Shown here piece by piece: positions 1 through 12,480 of a DNA stretch of 64,000 nt (position 1 is its first letter; each line of letters begins with the position of its first letter). The notes beneath the pieces were generated by a model. That model searched no databases. It had not been told where the DNA came from and saw only the letters and a list, made by a program, of their open reading frames with translations. The stretch is from contig CAIIXF020000006.1 in NCBI GenBank assembly GCA_903813345.2, forward strand, positions 27,411,936-27,475,935, written 5' to 3'. Both the position numbers and the translations under genes were made by a program. The stretch is from Owenia fusiformis (lineage: Eukaryota; Annelida; Polychaeta; Sabellida; Oweniidae).

Positions 1-662
1 ATAATGGTACACCCACAATTTGGTATTTTAGTAGCATGTTCTCTATCATTTACCAAAATTAATGATCGCTTTAAATTTGCTACAGGATATGATAGTTATA
101 TAATAGGGACAATATACTTCGCACATTCTACGCGATCGATTATGACATTGGCTAATGGGTTATACAATAATTTTCACATCAACAATTTCAGTTTTTCATA
201 TCTCAGAATGACACATTAAAGTCTTATTATGCAAAGAAGACATTAGTTAGCGATTAGCCGTGTTAGTTCCTCTACAAATCGGATTAGGCATTGAACAAAA
301 GTATCATAAAATTGAAATCAAAGAACTAAAGCATTTAATATTAAAACGGTTGTTAACGAAAATTGATTCATGATTTAAAGTTTGTAGGCTTTGTGTGGTT
401 CTCCTAATTCCATTTTTACCATCGGTTGCATGTTTCGTATCTATATCAACTAATTTATGGCATATCTCGATTTTCATTTGTCTAAAGGCAACCATTACAG
501 TATATGTTTCCGGTTTACATAATAGTGGGGAAGGATACAAAGGGCAAGACTAGGGATTTCCTTATATGGGCATAGCTTGTGTTGAATTCATTCGCTGATT
601 TATTTTATTAGAGTCCTTATTCTTTTTCATCCTCATATCAATGACAGTTTCATCAGCAATTA
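1..662. other. Non-coding flank, nothing recognised
   Basis: AT-rich sequence without a recognisable exon, RNA gene or repeat. The next 3' exon(s) of the minus-strand IgGFc-binding gene would be expected here or beyond the left edge. The open frames on the minus strand at about 304-540 do not resemble the continuation of that domain. Confidence 0.4.
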
Positions 663-745
663 GGGGCCATGTAAGTGAATGAACGCAAGGACCCCATCCC
701 GGGGACCCCACACGTCTCGAATTCGAAGACCTCGTGGTTACGTGT
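663..745 (-). repeat. tRNA-derived SINE fragment in intron of IgGFc-binding gene
   Basis: Read on the minus strand, this carries the phrase AACCACGAGG, a B-box-like GAATTCGAGAC and the tail CTTGCGTTCATTCA. The same arrangement occurs at 16145-16262, 12395-12480, 43315-43395 and, on the plus strand, 40435-40560. The A-box part is missing, so the copy is 5'-truncated. It starts about 15 bp downstream of the exon donor at 764-763. Internal rearrangement (a G/C-rich stretch near 690-710) makes it a degenerate member. Confidence 0.6.
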
Positions 746-764
746 ATAACATGTATATACTTAC

Positions 765-1277
765 ATACAATTCGAAATAAATCAGCAGTATTGGAAAATG
801 GTATAGCAGCAAAGTGTTTTCCCCATACCGATACCGGGTACAGTTGTTCAACAATATGCTGAGTATAGATTGTTCCGTTGCTATATTTATCTATATGGCT
901 AACACATCCTGCTATTAGCGATACAGGTGTTGAAGAGACAATTCGACAACCTGTTAAATCAGAGTCACTAGTTAACTGAAGAGTCTGAAATTGATTGAGC
1001 TGTGCTTGTATTCTGTCCCCTTGTTTGTAGGATTTCCCTTTGAATTCCACCTCGAGGGGGTGTGCATTAGGGAGTGTGATGGTTATGTTCGTGGTGCCTA
1101 CATTTGTGCTAATTATTCCTATTTGTGAAAAGCTGTCCACCATTGTATACTCGGGGGTCACTGCATAGTAGTCCGAGCCAATGAAATCGTTTGGGAGGGC
1201 AAGAAAGGGATCGTTGCTGGAGTTGGCGGCATTCAAACCATATATTACTATCTCACTAGAAGCTTCTATGTACAAAC
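765..1277 (-). CDS. IgGFc-binding protein N-terminal domain, internal exon (second exon seen)
   Basis: This is a 513-nt exon, 171 codon equivalents, bounded by a cctttcAG acceptor (AG at 1279-1278) and a GTAAGT donor (764-759). Both ends are phase 1. It joins the exon at 2849-3088 in frame (AAA-G|GT-TTG). The product reads from LYIEASSEIVIYG to DLFRIV and includes DLTGCRIVSSTPVSLIAGC, a pattern typical of the IgGFc_binding domain (FCGBP N-terminal, Pfam PF17517). Members are secreted or surface proteins with beta-rich repeats, linked to mucosal or mucus and immune functions in animals. The exact role here is unknown. Several N-x-S/T sequons fit an extracellular protein. Upstream signal peptide and downstream exons were not found. 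An unrelated beta-rich surface protein is the alternative, but the match to the family phrases is good. Confidence 0.85.
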
Positions 1278-2848
1278 CTGAAAGGAAAAATACACTTTTG
1301 GAAATAAGAAAAACAGGTACAGTGTGCATCTGACGAGCTATGTGACAAACGATATTGGAAAATGTATAGTATTCATTCTGATTCTGATTTTCCTGAAACC
1401 AAAGCGAAGGAAAAAAGAGCAAATCACCGATGCTAATTTCAACAAGCCAATAGACAAATGCCCTCAATATGTTTCAGCCATAATATCTAATTAATACCGC
1501 CATAGTTAATTTAATATCTATCTAGGAAGGGTATACCCGAGCCTTGTTGGCATTCAATTGTGGATGTCTATATTAATTTCGATTCACTTTGAACTGGGTA
1601 TGCTGAAACGAAATACACATCGTAATATGTGTTATTTTCCTAGTTTGCTCAAAATGAGAAATACTGAGAACCTGATGAGGATCGAATTGCGAAGAGTTCA
1701 ATTTAATGTAAGGCTTGCGTACAGTCTAGGAAAATAATTGTGATATGGTAGCAGTGTGTCCTTCAAATAACCCACAATGGAGATCCAATCCCTTGGGCAA
1801 TCATCACATACCTGGGAAAATACGTTCTCTCTATGACAAAATTAATTTACGTTTGTCTTCTGAATTTCCTAAGGCAAGACATTAAAGTCTTCGTATAACA
1901 ATAATTATTATACACGTGACATTTTAGAGTAGCATTATGAAATTGCACTCTTTTTGTTTGAGACATAAACTACTCAGATAACCAATAAAACACCAAGCAC
2001 CAGATGTGCGCAATCTACTTATCAAATGGCAAACCCGTATGAAGTATCCTCCCGTAGCTCGACTATCATTGGGCCCCAGATGTGCATCTTTAGATATGAA
2101 CACGGGACTGATAAATCTTCCTCAGAGATGCGATTTCATTTTCTAGTTCGTTGGAGGGCCGATTTGTTATGTCGGAGTTTGAAACTAAATGTCAAACTGA
2201 AAACCCATTCACAGTTAATCGACTTCTAATACCAACAGACCAGTTTTGATATTTTCTAATTCATTTAATCCTTTTTGATAGGAAAGGGATCTCTTTATTT
2301 CTTTCCATGTCATTAACGAAACTGATGCGTCTGATTCACTCTAATTCTCAGAGTAGTAATCAGATATGGGGTTTTAAGTCGCAGATATTGATTAGAGATG
2401 GGTATTTATAGAAAGATAAAGACAGCTTAAATTGATGTACGTCAATAGGTATACGACATTGTCATTCAACGGTTGACCTTGTTGTGAGGTATTTGGCATT
2501 ATCGGTTGGAGGATGGGCTGTCTACCTATAAATAAGTGTCACTATGTTGACGCTTCAATTATCTTTGTGTCAAAACATCTCTCCAGGTATGCAATGATAA
2601 CTGTACAATATTCCTTAAAGATAATGATAATGCAGAGATGAATACATTCAATATAGTTACAATCTACTGAAGGCATAAACAAGACTCCAGACCCCCAGAG
2701 GTTAAAAAGTGACTTAACTAATGACGATATCGATTTTGCCCTTCTGGAAGAACATGTAGCAACGAGGTACACAAAAACACCTTAGAATAATAAAACAGTT
2801 ACATGTGATTGTGTATAATTTGTGCGGCATTTATATCAACTCATTTAC
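1278..2848 (-). other. Intron of IgGFc-binding gene
   Basis: A 1571-bp intron between the two recognised exons, with donor GTAAAT (2848-2843) and acceptor TTTCAG (to 1278), splitting a glycine codon after its first base. No repeat family was recognised inside. The small open frames within it show no family resemblance. Confidence 0.75.
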
Positions 2849-3088
2849 CTTTATTTTCTATAGAATTGGCGTTCATTCTTAGGTTCACATTTCCTGGTAT
2901 CTCAATTGCAGTTGCGTTACCACCTGTTAGCTCTATCTGGCGGCTAAACACTGGGGTCATCAATGGTGTTGTTATGTTAACACTGACTGTCGATGTTGTC
3001 CGAGGCATGAGGGTTAGTTTCAGCGGAATGGTACTGGAGGAGTCCATGAAACCGATCACAAAGTGGGTCCCTCTGTGATCAGGGACAC
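2849..3088 (-). CDS. IgGFc-binding protein N-terminal domain, upstream exon
   Basis: This is a 240-nt exon bounded by acceptor cccttcAG (AG at 3090-3089) and donor AAAG|GTAAAT (GT at 2848-2847). It is phase 1 at both ends, matching the exon at 765-1277. The product begins GVPDHRGTHFVIGFMDSS and ends SIENKG. The phrase GTxFVxGFM followed by alternating hydrophobic strands (LKLTLMP, VSVNITTP) is the usual opening of the IgGFc_binding domain. So this exon holds the start of the domain and the next exon the rest. Since the exon opens in phase 1 at the domain boundary, at least one further 5' exon with the signal peptide should lie at higher coordinates. None could be identified between 3,224 and 4,550. 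Confidence 0.82.
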
Positions 3089-4556
3089 CTGAAGGGAATA
3101 AGGATAAGCCTATTGTATTAAAGAAAACATGATTGTTATTGATATTGATTCGCCTGTTCTTTGTAATAAGTGAAGTCGTTGTCTTCTTTAAACATAGCAT
3201 TTTTGTGGAAATTAAAACCACCAATACCAGTTTGTCAGACGAATTATTATGCCACAGAGACCTAATTTCGCATTGAATGACCTAATCATCTCAGATTCTG
3301 AGTTTTGGGAATAAATGTGTGGGTAAAATGATGCTCCCTGTGGTATTAATTGTACACTCTTGGAACTTTCAAGTCATATGCGTTGGATATACAGTAACTT
3401 CATCCACGTTTATTAAATTAATCGAGCACTTATAATCCATCAGAGTTGACGAGGAACTAATTTCACAAAGTATGAATACAACGCTTGAATATTCGCAAAC
3501 TAGGAAATACATGTAACTAAATACAAATAAACGAATATACATTCCATGACCAAAGAGAGGAGAAATTAATTTAAGTACAGTGTCTGAGTTTGATGCGTTT
3601 GATTGCAACTAATGATATAAAAGGTCACTTATGTATAGTTGCTGATTCCAATTCAATAATATTACATTAATATTCAAAGAACCCAAGTAAATGACTGAAT
3701 TGTGATATTTTAATATTTTAAAGAATGGTGGGTAGTATTTCACTCTCTATGATATTGTTGAATTGTTGACGGTTCTTGCGCGTTATTGACAATGTATTGC
3801 TAAATGTTTCCATTCGGATTTCTTTATTCATCTGCATATATAAACAAAACATCAAATATTGGTCCAATCCCTGCATGTCCAGGCGTATGTTAACTTGTTT
3901 GGACTTGCTAACGTATAGCCTGCCCATGCAAAACCCTGGTTTTAATTCAACGAGTACCATATCAGTGGAAAGCATACATATGTGAAACAAAGTCAAGTGG
4001 AGAATAGAAGTTTAATATAATGATGAAGAAGAGTATATTTTCGTTTAATGGGCGCAATGCTAATATACATGGTAAGAAAGCGCACTTCCTTTCATTTGAA
4101 GAACCTTTTGATACCCAAAGCAATATTTGCGGTTATATTCATTCTGATTTATCATCTATTTTATTGAAATGGACAAATCAGTAATTTTAGGATCGATGAT
4201 GCATGCAATGCTTTTAGTTGAGCATGCTCGTCTAGGTTTGTTTAAGCTATGTAGTAAATGAACCATTTCAACGCTATTGTTCACAGGGTTACTGAAATGG
4301 AACAAGATATTAGTTTGTAATGGCTTTGTCAAGTAGTCTCTTTTGAAAAACAAAGTTTAAACAAATAATGTAATTACTGAAATTGCATTTGTCATTTCGA
4401 CTTATAGTCCAAATGTTATCCAGGGAAACCTATGGAGGGAAGAAACTCAATCAATCTAAAAAAATGTTAGTACTTATTACGCTAAAATTGCATTTTCTAT
4501 ATACGTCCAGTAATATAGACTGGAAATAGAACATTAATGACTTTACCTTTCAACAT
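3089..4556. other. Non-coding flank 5' of IgGFc-binding exons
   Basis: Should contain the 5' intron and possibly the first exon of the minus-strand gene. A minus-strand open frame at 3718-3996 (92 codons) has plausible amino-acid composition but no family resemblance and no convincing splice sites. No repeat was recognised. Confidence 0.35.
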
Positions 4557-5241
4557 ACCGTTCATCCTCCAAACACAGGCCCCTGGAACTCATACATCGT
4601 ACCAAACAGGAATGTATAGGATGATGTCTGGGGCCCTGTGTTCGGAGGATGCATATCATTAGAATTAGAAGGCTGTGAATTAAGCTTGTGTTAACCGTTC
4701 ATCCTCCAAACACAGGCCCCTGGAGCTCATACATCGTACCAAACAGGAACGTATAGGATGATGTCTGGGGCCCTGTGTTCGGAGGATGCATATCATTAGA
4801 ATTAGAAGGCTCTGAATTAAGCTTGTGTTAACCGTTCATCCTCCAAACACAGGCCTCTGGAGCTCATACATCGTACCAAACAGGAACGTATAGAATGATG
4901 TCTTGGGCCCTGCGTTCGGAGCATGCATATCATTAGAATTAGAAGGCTCTGAATTAAGCTTGTGTTAACCGTTCATCCTCCAAACACAGGCCCCTGGAGC
5001 TCATACATCGTACCAAACAGGAACGTATAGAATGATGTCTTGGGCCCTGCGTTCGGAGGATGCATATCATTAGAATTAGAAGGCTCTGAATTAAGCTTGT
5101 GTTAACCGTTCATCCTCCAAACACAGGCCCCTGGAGCTCATACATCGTACCAAACAGGAACGTATAGGATGATGTCTGGGGCCCTGCGTTCGGAGGATGC
5201 ATATCATTAGAATTAGAAGGCTCTGGATTAAGCTTGTGTTA
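4557..5241. repeat. Satellite array, 5 units of exactly 137 bp, each with internal inverted repeat
   Basis: The phrase ACCGTTCATCCTCC starts at 4557, 4694, 4831, 4968 and 5105, giving a constant 137-bp period with only scattered substitutions. Within every unit, CATCCTCCAAACACAGG is matched about 60 bp later by an inverted near-copy ending CTGTGTTCGGAGGATG. Each unit can therefore fold into a hairpin with an arm of about 20 bp. The near identity of units suggests recent amplification or homogenisation. The arms look like the termini of a short TIR element that became the founder of the array. Confidence 0.95.
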
Positions 5242-6603
5242 ACTGAACAATGTGTCTCAAAGTCGACGATCTCATGTGTAATCACGAGTGTCATCAATAG
5301 CATCTAAATGACTTTCATTATACTTAAGAGCTGAGGCACGGGAATAGAGTTAAAATGTACTGAAATAAAGTTTATTGTGTTACACCTACCATTCACTCAT
5401 CTTTATCAGCATTATGCATGTGTTAGTATGTATGGACAAGAATTTTAGTATTATTTACATATACACTACGAATCACCAACTCAGTCCATGTTTTTTTGGA
5501 CATTTTAAAACGTATTCCTTAGCATCAGCTCTAGAGTGAAAATTAATAATGAATCAGATTCACAAGTTACATAACCCATATTGCACTAGGGACTCGGTAA
5601 GTCAATTTGTACTAATTGTCTTAATAGGGAAGTGACAGTAACATCTATAATCGTTTTAACAGTCTGAGGGGGCTGCTTTTGGTGTCTCAATCTAGCAAAA
5701 TCCAATTAAGACTTCTCAATACCATGATATTTAATTAACGTAATCTATTTATCTTGGGTAATCGTGTAGAAACTTTGGGATTGCACCATTTTTGGTTTTT
5801 CAGCTGACACAATAGAAAGTAATTGAAAAATGCTTTTACATATGGTGAACTCAACATTTTTCAAACAAGTAGACTTAATGTTGTTTCTACAACATAGTTC
5901 TCCCTTTTCATATATATTTCTTATTTATAGATATTTTCACCTCTGCCCACTCTTAAACATCATTGTCTTACTTTCGCCTACCATATCAATTAACCATTTA
6001 GATGCAAACTCATGCATATATTTACACCATTTACTTGAATTTTGAGATAATCGTAAGTTTATAATTTATGCAGTTAACTGGTCGACTATTTTTACTCAAT
6101 GATACATAACTAATACATCATTATATAATGACACTATGTCACACAACAGTGTTACTGTTTATATTTTATATTTTATTGTGATAGCAATTTATATAGAATT
6201 TAGGGTCATGGTTGACGACAACTTACTTCCAGCAGCAATCATAGCCAATGTGTAGCAAAACGTTACGACAGATAGGCCTTGATGTTTCAACTCGCCCTTT
6301 TCCATCATCAGTGATTTGAGTCAAACAGTTACATCATTGATTAGGGGCTGTGGTAATCCGACCTGTAACACATAGATAATTTTTTCGTATTAGAATTGAT
6401 AAATATGTAGATACATTATAGTATTAGCTTATAGTATTAAAACATAAAAATGTAGACCAACGGTCCAACATACGAACTCACGTCTATACAGCTGAAACAC
6501 CAGTAATAACAAAATAAAAAATCACAATTCCATTTATTTATTTGTTTTCTTATTTCTTTATTTATTTATTATTAAAATCAATGTAATATATTTTTAGTTT
6601 ATA
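5242..6603. other. AT-rich non-coding interval
   Basis: No gene, RNA or clear repeat was seen. The stretch at 6510-6598 is strongly AT-rich (runs of TTTA/TTAT) and abuts the foldback element that follows. Confidence 0.4.
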
Positions 6604-7133
6604 CACTGGTGATCCGCTCGATTACGCTGGTTACCGAAACGGTTCGTTTTGGTAACAAAATGTCGGAACGTCGAAGGTACGATTTTTCTTTTTTCCTTAT
6701 TTCACGCGTTGTAGGCAGAATCCCCACGACATTTTTCTCACAAACGTGTATCAGCATCATATGGTTTAGAAAATGTACATGTTTGCGAAAAAATAGCTCA
6801 GAAGACAACAGAATCGTCGATTTAATTCCTCACTTAAGTTACATAAACGGTTTGGGTTAAAAGTGTAGATCTTAACCGTTTTTCGAAAACCGTTTATGTA
6901 ACTTGAATGAGGAATTAAATCGACGATTCTGTTGTCTTCTGAACTATTTGTTCGCAAATATGTACATTTTCTTAAACATGATACCAATACACGTTTGTGT
7001 TAAAAATGTCGTGGGAATTCTGCCTACAACGTGTGAAATAAGGCAAAAGAAAAATTGTACCTTCGATGTTCCGACATTTTGTTACCAAAACGAACCGTTT
7101 CAATAACCAGCGTAATCGAGTGGATCACCAGTG
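6604..7133. mobile_element. Foldback (long inverted repeat) element, 530 bp, 5-bp target duplication TTATA
   Basis: The left half (from CACTGGTGATCC at 6604) and the right half (ending GGATCACCAGTG at 7133) are inverted copies over nearly their full length. The centre is near 6868, at AACCGTTTTTCGAAAACCG. TTATA occurs directly outside both ends (6599-6603 and 7134-7138). There is no coding capacity beyond open frames produced by the palindrome. This is a non-autonomous DNA transposon. The CAC terminus and 5-bp duplication are compatible with several superfamilies and no assignment is made. Confidence 0.85.
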
Positions 7134-7138
7134 TTATA

Positions 7139-9177
7139 GCGGCTATGGCCCCAAGAGGGAGTATCATGTTGGTGCCACATAATGGTATTTACAATGATTT
7201 ATGATATATTTAAGAACAGTACATTGGAATGTGTTAAGTATGATATCGTACATAACATTTAAAGTTTAAATTGAAATTATGGTTAAAGGTCTCTTTTACA
7301 ATAACAGATGCATAACAATAAAAATGTGAAAGGTAATAAATGTGTTGTTTCAGGATCACAAAGACGTGTGATAACATTTGCTGAGATGTTACAGTAGTCC
7401 AAGGATTTACTACTCCAAGCATGAGATTGCAGCCTTATTTTCAATTGATTTTACAGTCATTTCGTTCAAGAATTGAATTACAAAAATAATTGTCTCATCA
7501 ATATTTTAGATATTCAGTTGTCTGTCTAAGGATCAGTAGCTCAAATCACAAATGGAGATCTAAGTATAAATCATCCTACACGTGTATACGAGTATAGTTA
7601 CACGACTACAGTACGCCATGACATAATAAAAGCTATTAAAGAAGAATTATTGAAACAGAACTTTTGCTGCATGCCATGTTCTGAAATAGTAGATACTAAT
7701 ACAAGAAATATACTAATGCTTATGAAGCATGCACTTTTTAATCTTATATCATTAGTTAAGTGGAACACGTGAATCATAATTCCACAATCACTCAAATTTA
7801 AATAGTCAACACGTAATCGTGTAATTCTTATAAACATGAAACTCGTAGGAAATATTTTCAAGAAAATCGATACAATATGATGACACGAAGAAAACGTACA
7901 TATCGTCCTTCATAAACTTTTGTATACAAAAGCAATATGTTTAAATTGTGATTGATAAATAATTTAAAAATGCATGAAGCAACTGACCTAGCATATAAAA
8001 AGTAGATATATGAGCATGAGCGAAATTATAAGTCCAGTCATTCACATTGAGTGGCTTACATGGCGTTCATTAAGTTTGAGGCAAAAGAACAAAAATTGAC
8101 TGAGAAATTTTGTTTCTCAGTCAACCTGGCTGAAATTTTCGCTCAGTGTACCTACACTATTCATACACTTATTTCATGTATGTATATCTAGACGACATCC
8201 TTATAGAATTGTATATGCATCTTTGAAATCAGTTTTCCGTAACGGTGAGTGGCGGGTGCTTTATCCTACCAGGGTAATCATGATAAAACGTTATTGTCTG
8301 ATTGATTAATTTAAGAAATACCCGAGATTGATGATTGTTTGCCTAACTATCCTGCAATGGAAAGTGACCGTGGATAACTCGCCCATAATACTTCAGCACA
8401 CTAGGCCACACATCTTTAAATGGTGTTTACATATTTTAACAATATACCTGACCCAATGCTCTGGTATATATGAAGATGCAAAGGTAACTGCTACATCAGA
8501 AGCCAATATTGGATGTGATTCGATTTGGTACAATAGTGGCAGCGGATGGATGTTTAATATATGTTTTTACCAATGACTTTTTATTTTATATTTATCTTAT
8601 TATGTGAATTTTAGATTTGGAAGACTTTTAGACTTGATACACTAAGGGAATAATAAGTACATTAATATTTAAGTAATAAACAGTTATCGGTAATCTTTTT
8701 TTCCTATTGGTGTTATTCTATCAATAAAGACAAAATGATCGTTGATTAATATTAGATCTGTAAGGTTACATACCCCACCTACATAAATGACCTTTCCATT
8801 TCCTTATGGACCCCTTCCATTAAGCATTAATTGCCAATACATAATAATATCTTATCATAGCGGAATTATCTGCAAACCTGGGGTGTATATACAGATGTTA
8901 CAGTTTACACAGGGTTTCATCTATGATTTGGGGCTCATGTTAACAAGTCCTTGGTGGCAAAACAGACAATTACAACAAATCTCACCCAACTCTTTTTGTT
9001 ACCATAGGTGTAGGTGTTCAGCCCCTGAGCTGGTTACTATGATTGCATCTTTCTCTGATAACAGTATCACACGGATTGTTCTATATGCCCTTGTCATTAG
9101 TTTGGATTGCTGAGTATTTATTTTGATATGTCTGGGGTAAGTAGACGTAAGTAGACGGTAGTTGACGTTTGATTTAT
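7139..9177. other. AT-rich non-coding interval
   Basis: No supported gene. It contains a short perfect hairpin at 8096-8124. Two plus-strand open frames (8328-8576 and 8787-9113) have no recognisable family, no splice-site support and no conserved motif. Confidence 0.4.
8096..8124. repeat. Perfect 12-bp hairpin
   Basis: TTGACTGAGAAA (8096-8107), loop TTTTG, then the exact reverse complement (8113-8124). A weaker relative, GGAGAAACAGATTTTGTTTC, occurs near 26377. Function unknown. Confidence 0.7.
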
Positions 9178-9610
9178 TATCCTATGCCAAGTAGAGTTTT
9201 AGGGAGATAAGTTGGTAAGATATATCCCGTATCCTGATTTTGAGGTTTCCATATCCAGAACCTCTATATCTCCCGCCATATCTCCCGCTTAGGTGCATAT
9301 CTTGCCGCTTCCGATGCATATCTTCCCGCTTCCGGTAATGCAATTAAATGACTTTGCATATGAATGATTTGTTTATTCTTACACCTTGTACTATTGAAAT
9401 GGCCATATGCCCCTGAAAACTCTACTTGGTATAGGATAAAGCAGTTATGTACGGTCGGTTTGGATATTGGGTTCATCCCTCGTGAGATATGCACATCTAC
9501 CTTCGGTCCCTACGGTCCCTCGGGTAGATATGCATATCTCCCTCTGGATAAACCCCATATCCGAAACCTCCCAGTACATTACCCTTATATATATGCTTTC
9601 TTGTTATGAT
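9178..9610. repeat. Complex inverted-repeat region
   Basis: The phrase TATCCTATGCCAAGTAGAG near 9178 recurs inverted near 9425 (CTCTACTTGGTATAGGATA). Several GATATGCATATCT palindromes with CCCGC spacers lie at 9285-9340. A hairpin with arms at 9484-9501 and 9523-9540 (17 of 18 paired) sits at the right. It is probably a decayed foldback element. Limits are uncertain. Confidence 0.6.
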
Positions 9611-11404
9611 TTATTTGGTTTGGGTAATTTCAATTCGTTTAATGATTACTGTTGTTTTTATCGATGAAATGACTAACAAAATATTATTTATGCATATCTG
9701 CTTTCCTTCCAGTGAATTATTCAGTATTTGGTTTGAAAAAATCAATTTATTTTAGTATTTACTTTCTCCAGATGATATCAAGCTTGTATCATATGATATT
9801 TGTATTTGCAACAGTATCATATTATACAATGCAGACAGTGATACATTTAGATGCCGCATACGATTCAGCATATTATTGCCTAGAATAAAACGTAACTTAC
9901 ATTATCTTTGAACATCGTAGTAGTATTTGATATACTATCTTTTTGCTCATAAATATTAAATCCAGATTTTGTTGATAAGATTTATCCCTCACTTCAACAT
10001 GTTCCGTATTTTATTGGTAAGCTTTATTCTATTTGAGTTTGAATAACCATGTTCCGTATTTGTACCCTAATAATATAGAACATTGTACGAAAACTACTTT
10101 TCTACTAATAAATGAGATATAAAAAGCACGTCATACCTGATATCCTTCTGAGCACTTACGCTACCTCGGAATAGCATATATTAGCGTGTGTAACTCTGTT
10201 CCAAACAATGATCATGCCTACATTTTATAACAGTCATTATCTTAAACCAGGAACCATCCGCTGCTTACAATACTCATTATGATTCTGCGCTTGGGGAAAT
10301 ACTTGGCGTTGTCATTGTACTTTTCTATAAGCCGTGCTTGATAATGTCGTTGATAATCTCATTGCTACTGATGCTGGTTTCTAAACCTATGATGATGTAC
10401 AATTGTGTATTACACAGATAGAGATATGAATATAAGGTATTATTGCAGCTAGCCGCACAAGCAGAATCTGGATATTGGAATTGCTTCATAGGTTATAACA
10501 TCGTGTACACATTGATGTATTCTTCAATTCATTTAACATATTATCAATGGATAATTTTAATTTATAAGATTCCTGGTTAAGCTGTATCTATGCGTTGATA
10601 AATTACATTCCAACCATGCTTCAGTTATTCCAATACGATTGTTTCTAAAGCAGTAGCAACTTGTTATCCTCATCAATATGTATCATAAATAGGCTAATTG
10701 GAAAGTTGTTTTTAATAAAAAAAAATCTCACTCGCTCGAGGTTGAGATAATACTAATCCTGAGATATATCTATCATAAAATAGAATCGTATCATAAATCA
10801 CATCAAACTCAATGATTACTGATAGTTGACTTTCACGCCCAACAATGCAACAGTTATTGATTTCATCAATATGGATTTACATGTATATGGTATTAATAAA
10901 ATAAAGCCGAGATATATCATGCTGATTATAAGTATAGAGATACAGGCGTCATGAATTGTTAAGGTGAGCCTCATAGAATGATTAGATTTAATGCATGTAA
11001 TGCAAGCAGGTAAGCTTAAATGGAAAGTGTCACTTTTTAATTAGTCAGAGAGTCGCGTCTAAATCGTTAAACCCTCCATGAATTTACCGTTCTTAAATCA
11101 GTTTTTGTTGCGTCAATGACACCATAGTAAGAGGACAGTATAAGTGCAATGAATCATTGTGTCAGTGGTATAACTCCAAAGATACATCCACACGAAAGAT
11201 AACACTCGTCTCAATACTCTATTCACAATTGCAATTGGCACATTTTCCATTTACATGTTATTATTACTAAACAAAAATGAACTTATTTATGACCAATTTA
11301 TTATTTCTCACCCTGTACTTAATTAAATTAAACAAATGAAACTGATGATTTTTTCCTTTAAATAAAAAAATGCCAATGGTATAACGTCTCTTAAAGACTA
11401 ACTT
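9611..11404. other. AT-rich non-coding interval
   Basis: Nothing gene-like or clearly repetitive was recognised. Confidence 0.35.
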
Positions 11405-11520
11405 TTAACCAATACTGTATTGTAAAATTGTAAAATGTATGTTTATCATGTAACTGTACTGTAATTGTTTTTTGCAATTGCTTTAACATGCTTTTTCTTT
11501 GAAATAAAAAAATTATAAAA
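11405..11520 (+). repeat. Dispersed repeat, probable 3' end of a non-LTR retroelement
   Basis: On the plus strand it ends TTTCTTTGAAATAAAAAAATT followed by an A-rich tail, so a polyadenylation-type signal precedes the tail. The same sequence, inverted and highly similar, lies at 48835-48950. A shorter relative is at 61070-61150 (also inverted). Three copies sharing the same tail end are best explained as retroelement 3' ends, 5'-truncated. No coding part is attached. Confidence 0.6.
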
Positions 11521-12394
11521 AAAAATAGTTCGGAGTTTTGCTCAATAAATAGTTGCTCTTTCTTGTCATGTCGCCCACTCCTATGGGATTTTATTATACA
11601 TGTACAATACTTACAAAAGCACTTGCACAGATATATTGCGTTTATTATTTGGTACTCTTTATGGTCACTGTTTTCCATATTATCAGCTAGCGCATTTTGT
11701 AAATTAAGACCCTCTAAGCGATCAAATTATCCACTAGAGATTCACAAGAACTGTGAATAGCTGACGACATCACACAGCGTAGAAATGCTAATAATACTTT
11801 TAAAACGTTACGAAATGAACGCTTTCGGTGTCATGTTATTCCTTTCCAAGAACATGAACACAAAAATACCCTGAAGTAGACACTCCAGATGACAGATTTC
11901 AAAAATGTTTCAGATTTTATTTCTCGTTGGACTCCATTCCTGCTTTTCATAAACATTTGTATGTCTGCAGATACTTATAACAATTAGAAGATTAATATGT
12001 TTGAGAAAGAACTTGGCCAAGTAGAATGTAAACGGTTTTCAGGAATCCATGGACCATGGTAGATTCGACAGTTCAAAAATGGGCTTAATATGTATCACAG
12101 CGATTGACATTTTTCATACCATTGGAACGCTGAGTATGTCTCTTTTCAGTTTCAGCATATCCAAACATCAAACTGGATCGAATTTTTGAAACGTCTGAAT
12201 CTAATAAAGCTAAACGTTTTTAAACGAAGCATATACCCACTGCATCATTGCCGTACACTAGTTACACTATTCTTCTTTTTGAATTTTGTTGAGAGACCAC
12301 TCTATTATTTTCAGCTATATTTTCAGGGGGTTGGACGTTTATTAATGATGGACGTAAGCGATAGGTGGAGCAAACAAAATAAAAGCCTGAAATG

Positions 12395-12480
12395 AACAAA
12401 CGCAAGAGCCCACGCGTTTCGAACGCAGGCCTCATGATAACTGCGGCAGCGCTTATCTTAGCGTGACAACCCAAAAAAGG
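12395..12480 (-). repeat. tRNA-derived SINE copy, degenerate
   Basis: On the minus strand: a GGTTGTCACGCTAAGATAAG head, a B-box-like GCGTTCGAAAC, then GCTCTTGCGTTTGTTCATTT, the tail shared with the full copy at 40435-40560. The A-box region is diverged. Confidence 0.65.

Noticed and set aside
6609-7106. Two opposing open frames with similar sequence, as if a duplicated gene
   Set aside because: Created by the two arms of the foldback element.
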